Counted from the first letter of the stretch, positions 48,962 to 58,574 are shown. The stretch: 63,444 nt of DNA from Bacteroides sp. (GCA_011053095.1 DRHS01000135.1:1-63444); one strand, 5' to 3'. The notes: generated by a model from the letters alone, not told the origin. Made by a program: numbers and translations.

Positions 48962-49759
48962 ATGAACCACTTCAACAAGAGTATTATTGTATTACATGCG
49001 CATCCTGACGATACGGAAGCATATTCCGCAGGAATGCTGAAACAAATGGCTGACCAGGGTTATGAAATAACAATTGTGACCCTTACGGCCGGGGGACTGG
49101 GCAGTATGTCCGGACACCGGGAACGGACTATTGAAATAAGAACCAAAGAGGCCGAGAAAGCTGCAGCAGTTCTAAATGCAGATTATTACTGTATGGGACA
49201 GAAGGACGGTTACGCTTATGACGATGCAGAATCAAGGATCACTTTCACGAACCTGATCCGAAAAGTAAAGGCTGGCATTGTAATTACGCATCTTCCGATG
49301 GATTATCATCCCGACCACAGGGTAGCCTGCAATATTGCAGAGGCTGCCGCAATGGTATCAAGCCTTCCGAATGTACCCTGTGACGAGCCCCACCTTGAAT
49401 TAACTCCCTTGTTGTATCATTCCGCCACAATTGATCTGAGTGACCCCCTCGGCGGGGATCTTCCGGAACCGCATTTCTATCTCGATGTGACATCCGTAAT
49501 GAATACAAGGGACGAAATGCTCTCCCACCACCAATCCCAGATTGAATTGATGAAGCATATGCATAAAATGGACAATTTCTTCGAGCTGATGAAACAGTAT
49601 AACGAGAAACTCGGTGAAAAGATCGGAGTAAAGTATGCCGAAGTTTACTGGCAGCACCTGGGAGGGGGATTCCAGAAAGAACCATTGATCCAGTCAGAAT
49701 TATATAAATACGTACACAAAAACAGAGTGCAACATGAACCTAACGGAATCAAAGTATAA
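48962..49759 (+). CDS. PIG-L/LmbE-family N-deacetylase
   Basis: A 265-residue zinc-dependent deacetylase. The first motif HAHPDDTE (residues about 12-19) and the second HPDHR (about 116-120) supply the zinc ligands and catalytic Asp. It lacks a signal peptide. In this operon it may replace NagA by deacetylating an N-acetylhexosamine or its phosphate. The end overlaps the start of the SIS gene by 26 bases, which suggests coupled translation. Confidence 0.9.
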   Translation: MNHFNKSIIVLHAHPDDTEAYSAGMLKQMADQGYEITIVTLTAGGLGSMSGHRERTIEIRTKEAEKAAAVLNADYYCMGQKDGYAYDDAESRITFTNLIRKVKAGIVITHLPMDYHPDHRVACNIAEAAAMVSSLPNVPCDEPHLELTPLLYHSATIDLSDPLGGDLPEPHFYLDVTSVMNTRDEMLSHHQSQIELMKHMHKMDNFFELMKQYNEKLGEKIGVKYAEVYWQHLGGGFQKEPLIQSELYKYVHKNRVQHEPNGIKV

Positions 49760-50744
49760 GAAGTATGCTCTTGTAAAAGAAATGATGGAAACTGTCGAAG
49801 TTGTAAAAAACTTCGACCCGGCAGTTTCTGAGCCCTTCGTCGATGCCCTTAAAAAGAAAAAGGCACTTTTTGCAACCGGTGAGGGAAGCAGCCGCATATT
49901 TCCTGCAAAACGGAGTATGTACGCCTCGATGCAAGGAAAGGGATATCCAATTTTTACGGAAGGCGCTACACAGGCTCTGGAATATGGCCTGGATGACTAT
50001 GCAGTATTCGGGGCCTCCAACTCGGGGAAAACCAAGGAGGTAATCCGCCTGTTCTCCAAACTTGAAAAATCAGGACACGACAGCTACTTTGGGTTAACCG
50101 CTTTCCGGGACACCCCGCTGGAAAAGCTCGCCAAAGGGTCACATGTGCTCTCCTGTGGAAAAGAGGATGCAGTGGCTGCAACCAAAAGCGTAATAGAGCA
50201 AGGACTGTTCTATGACAGCCTCCTGCGTAATCTTGAAGGATTGCCAATGAGTGGACTTGATAAACTTGCCAGCGATATAGAAACCGCGCTGACACTGGAA
50301 CTGGACCCAGAACTGGTATCATCCATAAAAAATACCGATACCATAATGTTTGCAGGCCGTAACACCGGGGTTGCCGAAGAATTAAGATTAAAAACCAACG
50401 AGATAACCAGGAAAAAATCTGATTTTCTTGAAGGCACCTATGCCGTTCACGGTATCGAGGAAGTAATGACAAAAGATGATGTTGTCATTGTCATCGAACC
50501 TTTTGAAAGCGAGGAGGAAAAATTCAGCGAATGCCTTATTGATGGTGTAGGCATGAACGTAATTGCGGTTTCCAGCAGGGATACCCGTTTCCCCACAATT
50601 AAGATTCCCGACGGAGGAGAATATGCAGGGTATGTTGAACTGGCGGCCGGCTGGAACATTCTAGTTGAAACGGGACTCGCACTGGGGATTGATCCGGACA
50701 AACCGGTTCGTGCCCGGAAGGTAGGCAATGAATATATTGTGTAA
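49734..50744 (+). CDS. Double SIS-domain protein, candidate hexosamine-phosphate deaminase/isomerase
   Basis: A 336-residue cytosolic protein with two SIS modules. FATGEGSSRIFPAKRS and GASNSGKTKEV form the first phosphosugar site; MFAGRNTGVAEELRLKTNE and LEGTYAVHGIEEVM resemble the GlmS/AgaS second module. Such proteins isomerise or deaminate glucosamine- or galactosamine-6-phosphate. With the deacetylase before it and a phosphofructokinase in the operon, it most likely makes a ketose-6-phosphate. The ATG lies inside the deacetylase gene, and its TAA overlaps the ATG of the next gene. Confidence 0.87.
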   Translation: MNLTESKYKKYALVKEMMETVEVVKNFDPAVSEPFVDALKKKKALFATGEGSSRIFPAKRSMYASMQGKGYPIFTEGATQALEYGLDDYAVFGASNSGKTKEVIRLFSKLEKSGHDSYFGLTAFRDTPLEKLAKGSHVLSCGKEDAVAATKSVIEQGLFYDSLLRNLEGLPMSGLDKLASDIETALTLELDPELVSSIKNTDTIMFAGRNTGVAEELRLKTNEITRKKSDFLEGTYAVHGIEEVMTKDDVVIVIEPFESEEEKFSECLIDGVGMNVIAVSSRDTRFPTIKIPDGGEYAGYVELAAGWNILVETGLALGIDPDKPVRARKVGNEYIV

Positions 50745-51301
50745 TGGAATCAACACTCAGACAGTTAAATATAAGTCAGTTACCAGGTGCCTTTGAGGAT
50801 TATCCCACACCGGAATTACAACAGATCGATTCGGATAACTGGAATTGCGGGATGGATGTAAAAGCAGGTTTCAGGATTGCTTATGATCCTGTTTATAAAA
50901 ACAGCTGTGTGGAGTTCTTTGTTTCCTTCGAAAATGGTTTTTATTATAACTTGGAATTCAACTGTATCGGGACCATACTCGGAGCCTATGAAAAAGGCAG
51001 GGAGGACAGGATCCCTCTTGAAAAGGATTTGCTCGGGTCTATACAGACTATTCCCTCCCTGGGCAGGGGCAGAATCCGGATTGAAGATCGTGAAACACTA
51101 TGGACCCTGGATGTTAAGATCCCGATAACGATCTTTAAGTATTCAGACCCGGAATCTTTTCATAATAAAAAAGCATTCGGGAACTTTTATAAATGCGGTG
51201 ACGAACAGGTAGTCCCACATTACCTGTCCTGGGCACGCATAACAACGGAAAATCCGGGTTTTCACAGGCCTGAGTACTTCGGTGAGGTAAAATTTGCATA
51301 A
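50744..51301 (+). CDS. CBM9-like carbohydrate-binding protein without signal peptide
   Basis: A 185-residue protein resembling the family 9-like carbohydrate-binding domain (DOMON-type sandwich). The diagnostic end is HYLSWARITTENPGFHRPEYFGEVKF, with VEFFVSFENGFYYNLEFN in the middle. No signal peptide or lipobox is visible, although such domains usually work outside the cell. Its start overlaps the stop of the SIS gene by one base, so it is firmly tied to the amino-sugar operon. Its role in the cytosol is unknown; sugar sensing or an uncommon enzyme activity are options. Confidence 0.78.
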   Translation: MESTLRQLNISQLPGAFEDYPTPELQQIDSDNWNCGMDVKAGFRIAYDPVYKNSCVEFFVSFENGFYYNLEFNCIGTILGAYEKGREDRIPLEKDLLGSIQTIPSLGRGRIRIEDRETLWTLDVKIPITIFKYSDPESFHNKKAFGNFYKCGDEQVVPHYLSWARITTENPGFHRPEYFGEVKFA

Positions 51302-51340
51302 TATGCAGCTTATTTCTGATGTCAATTAAAGTATCACTCA

Positions 51341-52831
51341 ATGCTGAGAAAGAATTTATTTAAGCTGATTCCTGTTGTTCTTATCGCCTTACTGATAATC
51401 CTGGGATCATGCGGGCAGGGATCCGAAGATAAAGCTTCCCCGGACAGGCTTCCCAATATCATCTTCATTATGGCTGATGATTTGGGATATGCCGAAGCCG
51501 GATGCTACGGTCAGAGCATAATTAAAACTCCGGCCATTGACAGGATCTCTGAAGAAGGAATGAAATTCACCCGGTTCTATGCCGGTTCACCTGTATGCGC
51601 ACCCTCCCGCAGTGTTCTTATGACTGGGATGCACACGGGGCATACGTACATACGGGATAACGGTGATCCGGCAGACAGAGATCCCGATTTACCTTTCCCC
51701 GGCCAGAATCCCATACCTGATTCCATACTTACCATAGCGGAAATAATGAAGGAACAGGGATATGTTACCGGTTGTATGGGTAAATGGGGACTGGGCCATA
51801 CGAACACATCGGGAGATCCCGGGAACCAGGGGTTTGACCTGTTCTATGGCTATAAATGCCAGCGGCATGCCCACAGCCATTATCCGAATTTTTTATGGAG
51901 GAATAATGAGATGGAAGAACTCGAAGGCAATGATCGAAGCCTTGTAGGAGCTCAGCATTCACAGGATTTATTTACCCTGGAAGCATTGAATTTTATTCAG
52001 GAGAACAGGGATACCAGTTTCTTCCTGTACCTCCCCTTCATCATACCGCATTTGTCCATTCAGACCACAGACCGGTTCCTGGATATGTATAAGGAGATTG
52101 TACCTGAAGCGGATTATGTTCACAGAGGGTATCTGCAGCATCCCTATCCGCATGCGGCATATGCGGGAATGATCACACAGATGGACGATGCAATAGGCCA
52201 GGTCCTTGATCAGATCGATAAACTTGGACTTGAAGAGGAAACAATCATATTCTTTACCAGCGATAATGGACCTGCCTACGACAGGCTTGGCGGATCTGAT
52301 TCTGATTTCTTCAACAGTTCCGGTCCTCTGCAGGGGAGAAAAGGATCACTGCTCGAAGGAGGTATAAGAGTACCGCTAGTTGTAAAATGGACAGGGAAAA
52401 TTTCTGCCGGGAGCTTAAGTGAAATACAGTCTGCACTCTGGGATATTCTGCCCACACTCTGTGAAGTATCCGGATCTGAAATACCAGAAAATACAGACGG
52501 GATCAGCATCCTCCCGGCCTTGCTCTCAACCGGCGAACAGAAAAAACATGAATCCCTTTACTGGGAATTTCCTTCTTATGGGGGACAGGCAGCTTTGATA
52601 AAAGGGGACTGGAAACTACTGGTCAGGAATCTGTATTCAGAAAAGGAGACAGTTTCAGTTCAATTGTTTAACTTGAACGACGATGTTGGTGAAAAAAATG
52701 ATCTTGCCACCGAAAACCCTGAATTGATTACTGAGATGCTTCAGGAAATGAGCCGGTCTCATGTCCATTCAGACCTATTCGGTTTCCATGAACTTGAAGA
52801 TTTCTATACTTTACAAAAGCAGATCCCATGA
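51341..52831 (+). CDS. Sulfatase (S1 family), lipoprotein
   Basis: A 496-residue sulfatase with a lipobox (LGSC, Cys24). Metal-binding MADDLGYAEAGCYG is near residue 44. The formylglycine motif is C-A-P-S-R at Cys86, followed by SVLMTGMHTGHTYIRDNGD. FIIPHLSIQ and FTSDNGPAYD follow. It is the only sulfatase outside the first array and belongs to a different subfamily (MHTGHTYIR pattern). Its last four bases form ATGA with the symporter start at 52828, tying periplasmic desulfation to uptake of the product. Confidence 0.93.
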   Translation: MLRKNLFKLIPVVLIALLIILGSCGQGSEDKASPDRLPNIIFIMADDLGYAEAGCYGQSIIKTPAIDRISEEGMKFTRFYAGSPVCAPSRSVLMTGMHTGHTYIRDNGDPADRDPDLPFPGQNPIPDSILTIAEIMKEQGYVTGCMGKWGLGHTNTSGDPGNQGFDLFYGYKCQRHAHSHYPNFLWRNNEMEELEGNDRSLVGAQHSQDLFTLEALNFIQENRDTSFFLYLPFIIPHLSIQTTDRFLDMYKEIVPEADYVHRGYLQHPYPHAAYAGMITQMDDAIGQVLDQIDKLGLEEETIIFFTSDNGPAYDRLGGSDSDFFNSSGPLQGRKGSLLEGGIRVPLVVKWTGKISAGSLSEIQSALWDILPTLCEVSGSEIPENTDGISILPALLSTGEQKKHESLYWEFPSYGGQAALIKGDWKLLVRNLYSEKETVSVQLFNLNDDVGEKNDLATENPELITEMLQEMSRSHVHSDLFGFHELEDFYTLQKQIP

Positions 52832-54642
52832 AATTAGTTACAATTGACTTTATCATCCTTGCCGTATTTTTCAGCATTATCATTATGATAGGATATGTGG
52901 CCTCAAGAAAGGCAGGAAAAAACACCTCTGAATTTTTTCTCGGAGGCCGGGGGATGCCCTGGTGGTTGTTGGGTATATCTATGGTGGCCTGCACATTTTC
53001 TGCAGACACCCCTAACCTTGTAACCGGATTTGTAAGGGAAGATGGTGTGGCCAAAAACTGGGCCTGGTGGGCCTTCCTTATTACCGGTATGGTCACAGTC
53101 TTTATCTATGCCAGGCTCTGGAGAAGGTCAAATTTAATGACAGATCTGGGATTTTACGAGATCCGGTACAAAGGAAAAATTGCTTCATTCCTTAGAGGAT
53201 TCAGAGCAATTTACCTCGGAATATTTTTTAACACTCTGATCATGGGAACCGTAACGCTGGCCGCAATAAAGATCGGTGATGTAATGTTCGGGATCAAACC
53301 CTGGATCACTGTGGTTTCTGCTTCTACAATTGTGGTTCTTTACGCGGGACTCGGGGGGCTCAGAGGAGTTGTCTGGGCGGATTTTTTTCAGTACGGCATT
53401 GCAATGTTTGGCGCCGTACTTGCTGCAGTTGTTGCAGTCAGACAACCCGAGGTGCAGGAAATTGGTGGATTCCAGGGTATTCTGGATCAACTGGGCAGCA
53501 AGGCATCATTTCTGCCAGACATGAGTGACCCTTCTGTTTACATAGCCTTGCTTATCATTCCTATTGCTGTGCAATGGTGGGCCGTCTGGTACCCCGGAGC
53601 CGAGCCCGGTGGTGGTGGCTATATTGCCCAGCGCATGCTATCTGCAAAAGATGAAAAAAATGCCATCGGAGCCACCCTCCTTTTCAATTTTGCACATTAT
53701 GCACTGCGCCCATGGCCCTGGATAATTGTGGCATTGGCATCTCTAATAATCTATCCTGACCTTGATTCCATACGAGCTGAATTCCCCAACCTTACGGAAA
53801 CCTATTTAAAGGACGATATTGCCTACCCCGTAATGCTGTCAAAACTATCTGCCGGATGGCTGGGACTGGTAGTCGCATCCATAATCGCAGCATATATGTC
53901 CACAATTGGCACCCACCTCAACTGGGGTTCATCCTATATAGTCAATGATTTTTACAAACGATTTGTCCGTCCGGATGCTCCGGAAAAAGAACTGGTGCGG
54001 GTAGGTCGGATCACCACTGTTGCTCTTATGGTAATTGCGGGGACTTTTGCCCTGACCCTGCTGAATAATGCAACCCAGGCTTTTGATATTTTACTGCTCT
54101 CAGGAGCCGGGTCGGGAGCCATTTACCTGCTTCGGTGGTTCTGGTGGCGAATCAATGCATGGACCGAAATCGTAGCAATGATATTTTCAACCGCCTTCGC
54201 TGTAGTCCTTGTATTTGTTGTTCCGGATGAAGCAGTAACAACCACCAACCTGGATGCATTTACAGTAAAACTGCTGATCGCTGTATCGGGTACAACGATT
54301 GTCTGGCTGATAACAACTTTTGTCACAAAGCCTGAGACAATGGAGACCCTTTATAATTTTTATCAGAAGACACATCCTGGTGGACCCGGATGGAAAAAGG
54401 TCATTGAGCAGGCTGCCTCTGAAGGAAGGAATATCAATGAAGCTGAGGAAGGCCAAGCCTGGGAAATGCCCAAGCAGTTGCTTATGGTGTTCTTCGGCCT
54501 GATCGCTATATATGGAGCCCTGTTTTCAATAGGCAGCTTTGTCTACGGGAACCAGATAACTGGGATTATCACAGGTGTAATTGCAGCGGGGGGAACATTC
54601 ATTCTGTTCAGGTTGCTCGATAAGCTCAGGGTTGATAATTAG
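52828..54642 (+). CDS. Sodium/solute symporter (SSS family)
   Basis: A 604-residue inner-membrane transporter with about 13-14 hydrophobic segments. TSEFFLGGRGMPWWLLGISMVACTFSADTPN near the N-terminus is the family signature region. A hydrophilic stretch at about residues 500-550 separates the last segments. The start codon overlaps the sulfatase stop (ATGA). The substrate is probably the sugar freed by that sulfatase, likely a (N-acetyl)hexosamine given the rest of the operon. It differs from the sialate symporter at 31629, as it has no propeller domain. Confidence 0.9.
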   Translation: MKLVTIDFIILAVFFSIIIMIGYVASRKAGKNTSEFFLGGRGMPWWLLGISMVACTFSADTPNLVTGFVREDGVAKNWAWWAFLITGMVTVFIYARLWRRSNLMTDLGFYEIRYKGKIASFLRGFRAIYLGIFFNTLIMGTVTLAAIKIGDVMFGIKPWITVVSASTIVVLYAGLGGLRGVVWADFFQYGIAMFGAVLAAVVAVRQPEVQEIGGFQGILDQLGSKASFLPDMSDPSVYIALLIIPIAVQWWAVWYPGAEPGGGGYIAQRMLSAKDEKNAIGATLLFNFAHYALRPWPWIIVALASLIIYPDLDSIRAEFPNLTETYLKDDIAYPVMLSKLSAGWLGLVVASIIAAYMSTIGTHLNWGSSYIVNDFYKRFVRPDAPEKELVRVGRITTVALMVIAGTFALTLLNNATQAFDILLLSGAGSGAIYLLRWFWWRINAWTEIVAMIFSTAFAVVLVFVVPDEAVTTTNLDAFTVKLLIAVSGTTIVWLITTFVTKPETMETLYNFYQKTHPGGPGWKKVIEQAASEGRNINEAEEGQAWEMPKQLLMVFFGLIAIYGALFSIGSFVYGNQITGIITGVIAAGGTFILFRLLDKLRVDN

Positions 54643-54669
54643 AGAAACTAATTCATAATCAAAAGGACA

Positions 54670-56994
54670 ATGAAATTTTCATTCTCACAGGTTGAGAAAT
54701 CATTCTACAAGGTAGCCGGGGAATATGAGATAACCACCAATCTGCCATATGTCCTGGTGGAGAATTTTCCTAAGCTGGGACTCCTGACATCCCTGCGTTT
54801 CCTTGAATGGGTATCAGAAAACCCAAATGGTGTGATTAGTCTTCCAACCGGAAAAACACCTGAATATTTTATCACCTACACCAGGTACCTGCTTGAGAAC
54901 TGGGACACAAAAAAGGGGGGAGAGATACGGAAAACCTATGGATTGAAGGCCAGAAAAGCTCCGGATCTGAGTGGACTGCATTTTGTGCAGATTGACGAGT
55001 TCTACCCCATATCCCCAAAGCAGCACAATAGCTTTTATAATTACGTTGAACAGTATTATATTGATGGCTTTGGACTTGATCGAAGCAATGCCATGCTGAT
55101 AAATTCTGATGAGATTCCACTTGCCGGGGGAAAACATTATTCAGAGGTATTCCCAGATTTGAATATTGATCTGTCCCTCAGATACCGGGAACCCCAGAAT
55201 GAGGTGGAAAAACTCCAGCAGGAATCAATCCTAAAAATCAATGATTGGTGTCGGGGTTATGAAGAAAAAATCCGTGAGATGGGCGGAATTGGGTTTTTCC
55301 TTGGGGGAATAGGACCAGACGGACATATTGCCTTTAACGTCCGCGGATCCGATCACCATTCCCCGACCCGGCTAACACCTACCAACTTTGAAACACAGGC
55401 TGTAGCGGCCAGTGACCTTGGTGGTATTGAATTATCAAGAAACAGGCTAGTAATAACTATCGGACTCGAAACAATTACCTATAATCCCGAAGCCGTGGCC
55501 ATCATATTCGCCGCAGGAGAAGCCAAAGCAGGCATAGTTAGGGAGTCCCTTGAAAGCGGTCCGTCGAGTGAATACCCGGCTACCGTGCTCCAAAAATTAA
55601 AAAATTCACGCTTCTACCTCACAACAGGAGCAGCAATCCAATTGCATGACCGTGTAGACAGTTATTACAAGACCGGTGACTGGTCAGAGAAAAAAACCGA
55701 ACGTGCGGTAATTGACCTCTGTCATAATCTGGATAAATACGGTGAGCACCTTGTAATGGATGACCTTAAGAAAGATCCTTACTGCAGTCTCATCCCCAAC
55801 CTTGATGAGAATACCGTTAAAAAAGTAAAGGAATCAATCCAGGAAAAGATCCGGAAAGGAATGGAAAAGGAGAGCAAGCAGGTCTTTTACCATACCGGTC
55901 CACACCATGATGATATCATGCTGGGTATAATGCCCCATATTAACCGTCAGCTGAGGGATGCATCCAATGAATTTCATTTCTCGGTTCTTACCTCCGGTTT
56001 TACAGCTGTAACCAATGTTTTTGTCATATTCCTTCTGATCGATGTCAAGCGGTTTATAAATGAATCACAGATTCAGATGACTGCAAATCCAGATTTCTTC
56101 CAGGAGGGATTTAAACACAACTGGGATAAGGATGTCTACCATTATCTCGATAATATAGCGGCTGAGAATAATACCGAGAGAAGAAGGGCCATTTCCCACA
56201 GGATGGTCAGGGCAGTCGCAGAGGTCTGGGAGGTAGAAAATGCAGAAAAGCTATATTATACCATTGACGAGATTCTTTCAATCCTCAGGAAAAGCTACGA
56301 CGGAAGTAAAAATCCACCTAAAATACAGAAGCTTAAAGGAATGATCAGGGAGTTTGAAGAAGAACTGATCTGGGCCCATTATGGTGAGCAGGTTAAAAAT
56401 GTACATCACCTGAGGCTTGGCTTTTATAAGGGCGATATTTTTACCGAACAACCAGACAGGAGCCGGGATGTGGAGCCCATCCTTGAAGAACTCAGAAAAT
56501 ACAAGCCCACCATTATCAGCCTTGCCTTTGATCCGGAAGGAAGCGGACCGGATACACATTACAAGGTCCTCCAGGCCATCGCAGCTGCTGTCAGGGAATG
56601 GAGCAAAGAGGAGGATACTTCAAAACTGCGGATAGTCGGATACCGGAATGTCTGGTACAGGTTCCATCCCGCAGATGTTAATGTTATTGTCCCTGTATCC
56701 TTGAACTCACTATCAATCCTCGACAAATCCTTTACCAACTGTTATATAAGCCAGGTGAATGCCTCATTTCCGAGCTATGAATTCGATGGAAAATTCAGCC
56801 TTCTGGCCCAGAAAATCTGGGTTGAGCAATTAAAGCAGATACAATTGCTGATGGGCAAGGAATTCTTCTACAAAAATGACAAACTCCTTTTAAAGGCAAC
56901 GCATGGACTCTTATATTATACTGAAATGAATGTAGATGAGTTTATAAGCCAGGCAAGGGAGCTTGAAAAAACAGTTGAAGGAGTAATTTTCTAA
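54670..56994 (+). CDS. nagB: Glucosamine-6-phosphate deaminase fused to a PIG-L-like domain
   Basis: A 774-residue cytosolic fusion. Residues about 20-330 are NagB-like: SLPTGKTPEYF, QIDEFYPIS (catalytic Asp near 107) and GGIGPDGHIAFN (about 211-222). Residues about 400-700 are a LmbE/PIG-L-type domain with PHHDDIMLG near 411. This architecture is known in Bacteroidota and is longer than the 260-residue NagB of enterobacteria. It would turn GlcN-6-phosphate into Fru-6-phosphate and ammonia, feeding the phosphofructokinase of the same operon, with possible deacetylation by the second domain. The second zinc motif of the PIG-L domain is not obvious, so that activity is uncertain. Confidence 0.9.
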   Translation: MKFSFSQVEKSFYKVAGEYEITTNLPYVLVENFPKLGLLTSLRFLEWVSENPNGVISLPTGKTPEYFITYTRYLLENWDTKKGGEIRKTYGLKARKAPDLSGLHFVQIDEFYPISPKQHNSFYNYVEQYYIDGFGLDRSNAMLINSDEIPLAGGKHYSEVFPDLNIDLSLRYREPQNEVEKLQQESILKINDWCRGYEEKIREMGGIGFFLGGIGPDGHIAFNVRGSDHHSPTRLTPTNFETQAVAASDLGGIELSRNRLVITIGLETITYNPEAVAIIFAAGEAKAGIVRESLESGPSSEYPATVLQKLKNSRFYLTTGAAIQLHDRVDSYYKTGDWSEKKTERAVIDLCHNLDKYGEHLVMDDLKKDPYCSLIPNLDENTVKKVKESIQEKIRKGMEKESKQVFYHTGPHHDDIMLGIMPHINRQLRDASNEFHFSVLTSGFTAVTNVFVIFLLIDVKRFINESQIQMTANPDFFQEGFKHNWDKDVYHYLDNIAAENNTERRRAISHRMVRAVAEVWEVENAEKLYYTIDEILSILRKSYDGSKNPPKIQKLKGMIREFEEELIWAHYGEQVKNVHHLRLGFYKGDIFTEQPDRSRDVEPILEELRKYKPTIISLAFDPEGSGPDTHYKVLQAIAAAVREWSKEEDTSKLRIVGYRNVWYRFHPADVNVIVPVSLNSLSILDKSFTNCYISQVNASFPSYEFDGKFSLLAQKIWVEQLKQIQLLMGKEFFYKNDKLLLKATHGLLYYTEMNVDEFISQARELEKTVEGVIF

Positions 56995-57154
56995 TTATAT
57001 AACAAGAAACCTGCCGAATAAGCTTACTCTCCGAGACTTATAACCATATTCCTGCCTTCTCGTCCGGGGTTCGTTACATAGTATACCGCATCTCAATCAG
57101 AAATATTACCAGGAACGGATAGCATATCAGGATATAATCTTAATTATTATTTCC

Positions 57155-57182
57155 TTGCTTTAAGGATATTTTCTTATATTTG
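57155..57182 (+). promoter_or_regulatory. Bacteroidota-type promoter for the ATPase gene
   Basis: TTG at 57155-57157 and TATATTTG at 57175-57182 are separated by 17 bases, near the family spacing. The -7 element overlaps an in-frame TTG at 57180, which is why the gene start is placed at ATG 57204. The inverted repeat TTTCAT...ATGAAA (57183-57201) follows directly and may be an operator. Confidence 0.6.
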
Positions 57183-57203
57183 TTTCATCGATTTAATGAA
57201 ATA

Positions 57204-58508
57204 ATGAGTATCGATTTATTCAGAACCATCCTCGTAGAATTCCTGGAAGACGAAGTCCAGACAGGTACAAGGAGAGAACAGCAACCTCCTACAAACAACC
57301 AGGCGATCACCACCATCATCGGTGGGAGAAGAACTGGAAAAACTACCCTGCTTAAACAGATCATAGAAGACCTGATTAAAGATGGAATTCCAAAGAATAA
57401 CATAATCTATATTAATTTCGAAGATGAAAGAATTCCCCGGGAGAGTAAGATCTTCCAGATCCTGCTCGAGGCACATGCAGAACTTTACCCGGAAGCGGAA
57501 ACAAAAAACTGCTGGTTCTTCTTTGATGAGATACAGGAAATCCCCGGCTGGGAATTATTCATCAGAAGACTTCATGAAAACAAAAACCAGCACATTTTCA
57601 TCACAGGCAGCAACTCGAGATTTCTCAGCAAAGAAATCGCCACGGCACTCAGAGGAAGAACCATAGGCTATGAACTTTACCCGTTCTCATTCAGAGAATA
57701 CCTCCTCCATAAAGGATACCATCCTGAAAGGCAGAATACCACCAGAGATAAAGCATTACTCAGAAGAGAACTGAAACTCTACCTCGAAGAAGGAGGGTAC
57801 CCTGAAACCATTGGACAATCAGCACCCACAAGAGCGAAAATACTCAAAGCATACCTTGATGTCATGATCTACCGCGATCTAATAGAAAGATACGATATAT
57901 CCAACCACAACGCACTCAAACAATACATCAAGAAGATGCTCTCAAACACCGCACGGGAATCATCCATCCACAAAACTTATCAGGAACTTAAAAGCCAGGG
58001 GTACAAATTAAGTAAAGACCATCTTTATTTATATCAAGACTGGTGCGAGGAAATATATCTTCTCTTCCAATTGCCCCAATACCATGAATCATTTGTAAAA
58101 CAACAGGCAAGAAGCAAGAAAATATATGGTATAGACACAGGCCTTATCAATAGTACCTCATTCAAAACCAGCCAGGACAAAGGACGAATCATGGAAAACT
58201 CCGTCTTCCTGGAACTCAAAAGAAGAGAAATTGATACCTGTTACAATAAAGAAGGAAAAGAATGCGACTTTCTCATAAAAGAAAAAGAATGTATAACACA
58301 GGCCATACAGGTTACCCTCTCCCTGGAAGAAGAAACTACAAAAAAAAGGGAAGTGGAAGGTCTTAAATACTCAATGAATAAATACAAGCTTCCTAAAGGA
58401 ACCATCATCACCCTTGATGAAGAAGGTAAAATCACTGTCAACAACCAGACAATCATCATTCAACCACTCTGGAAATGGCTGATAGATAAGGATATGGCAG
58501 ACCAGTGA
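57204..58508 (+). CDS. AAA-family ATPase with C-terminal DUF4143-type domain
   Basis: A 434-residue protein starting at ATG 57204 (MSIDLFRTI). Walker A is GGRRTGKTTL, Walker B FFDEIQEIPGWE, and ITGSNSRFLSKEIATALRGRT contains the sensor/arginine region. PFSFREYL and GIDTGLIN are typical of DUF4143 proteins. The C-terminus (ENSVFLELKRR, KECDFLI, AIQVT) has the spacing of a PD-(D/E)XK-like nuclease fold. These ATPases are scattered in many bacteria and their role is not settled; mobile or stress-related functions have been suggested. It has its own promoter and is not part of the glycan operon. Confidence 0.9.
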   Translation: MSIDLFRTILVEFLEDEVQTGTRREQQPPTNNQAITTIIGGRRTGKTTLLKQIIEDLIKDGIPKNNIIYINFEDERIPRESKIFQILLEAHAELYPEAETKNCWFFFDEIQEIPGWELFIRRLHENKNQHIFITGSNSRFLSKEIATALRGRTIGYELYPFSFREYLLHKGYHPERQNTTRDKALLRRELKLYLEEGGYPETIGQSAPTRAKILKAYLDVMIYRDLIERYDISNHNALKQYIKKMLSNTARESSIHKTYQELKSQGYKLSKDHLYLYQDWCEEIYLLFQLPQYHESFVKQQARSKKIYGIDTGLINSTSFKTSQDKGRIMENSVFLELKRREIDTCYNKEGKECDFLIKEKECITQAIQVTLSLEEETTKKREVEGLKYSMNKYKLPKGTIITLDEEGKITVNNQTIIIQPLWKWLIDKDMADQ

Positions 58509-58574
58509 GTAAAATGACTTCAGACTGCCGGGTATCAGGAACTGACCGGAAGCCGGAATGCTGTTCACATGTCA

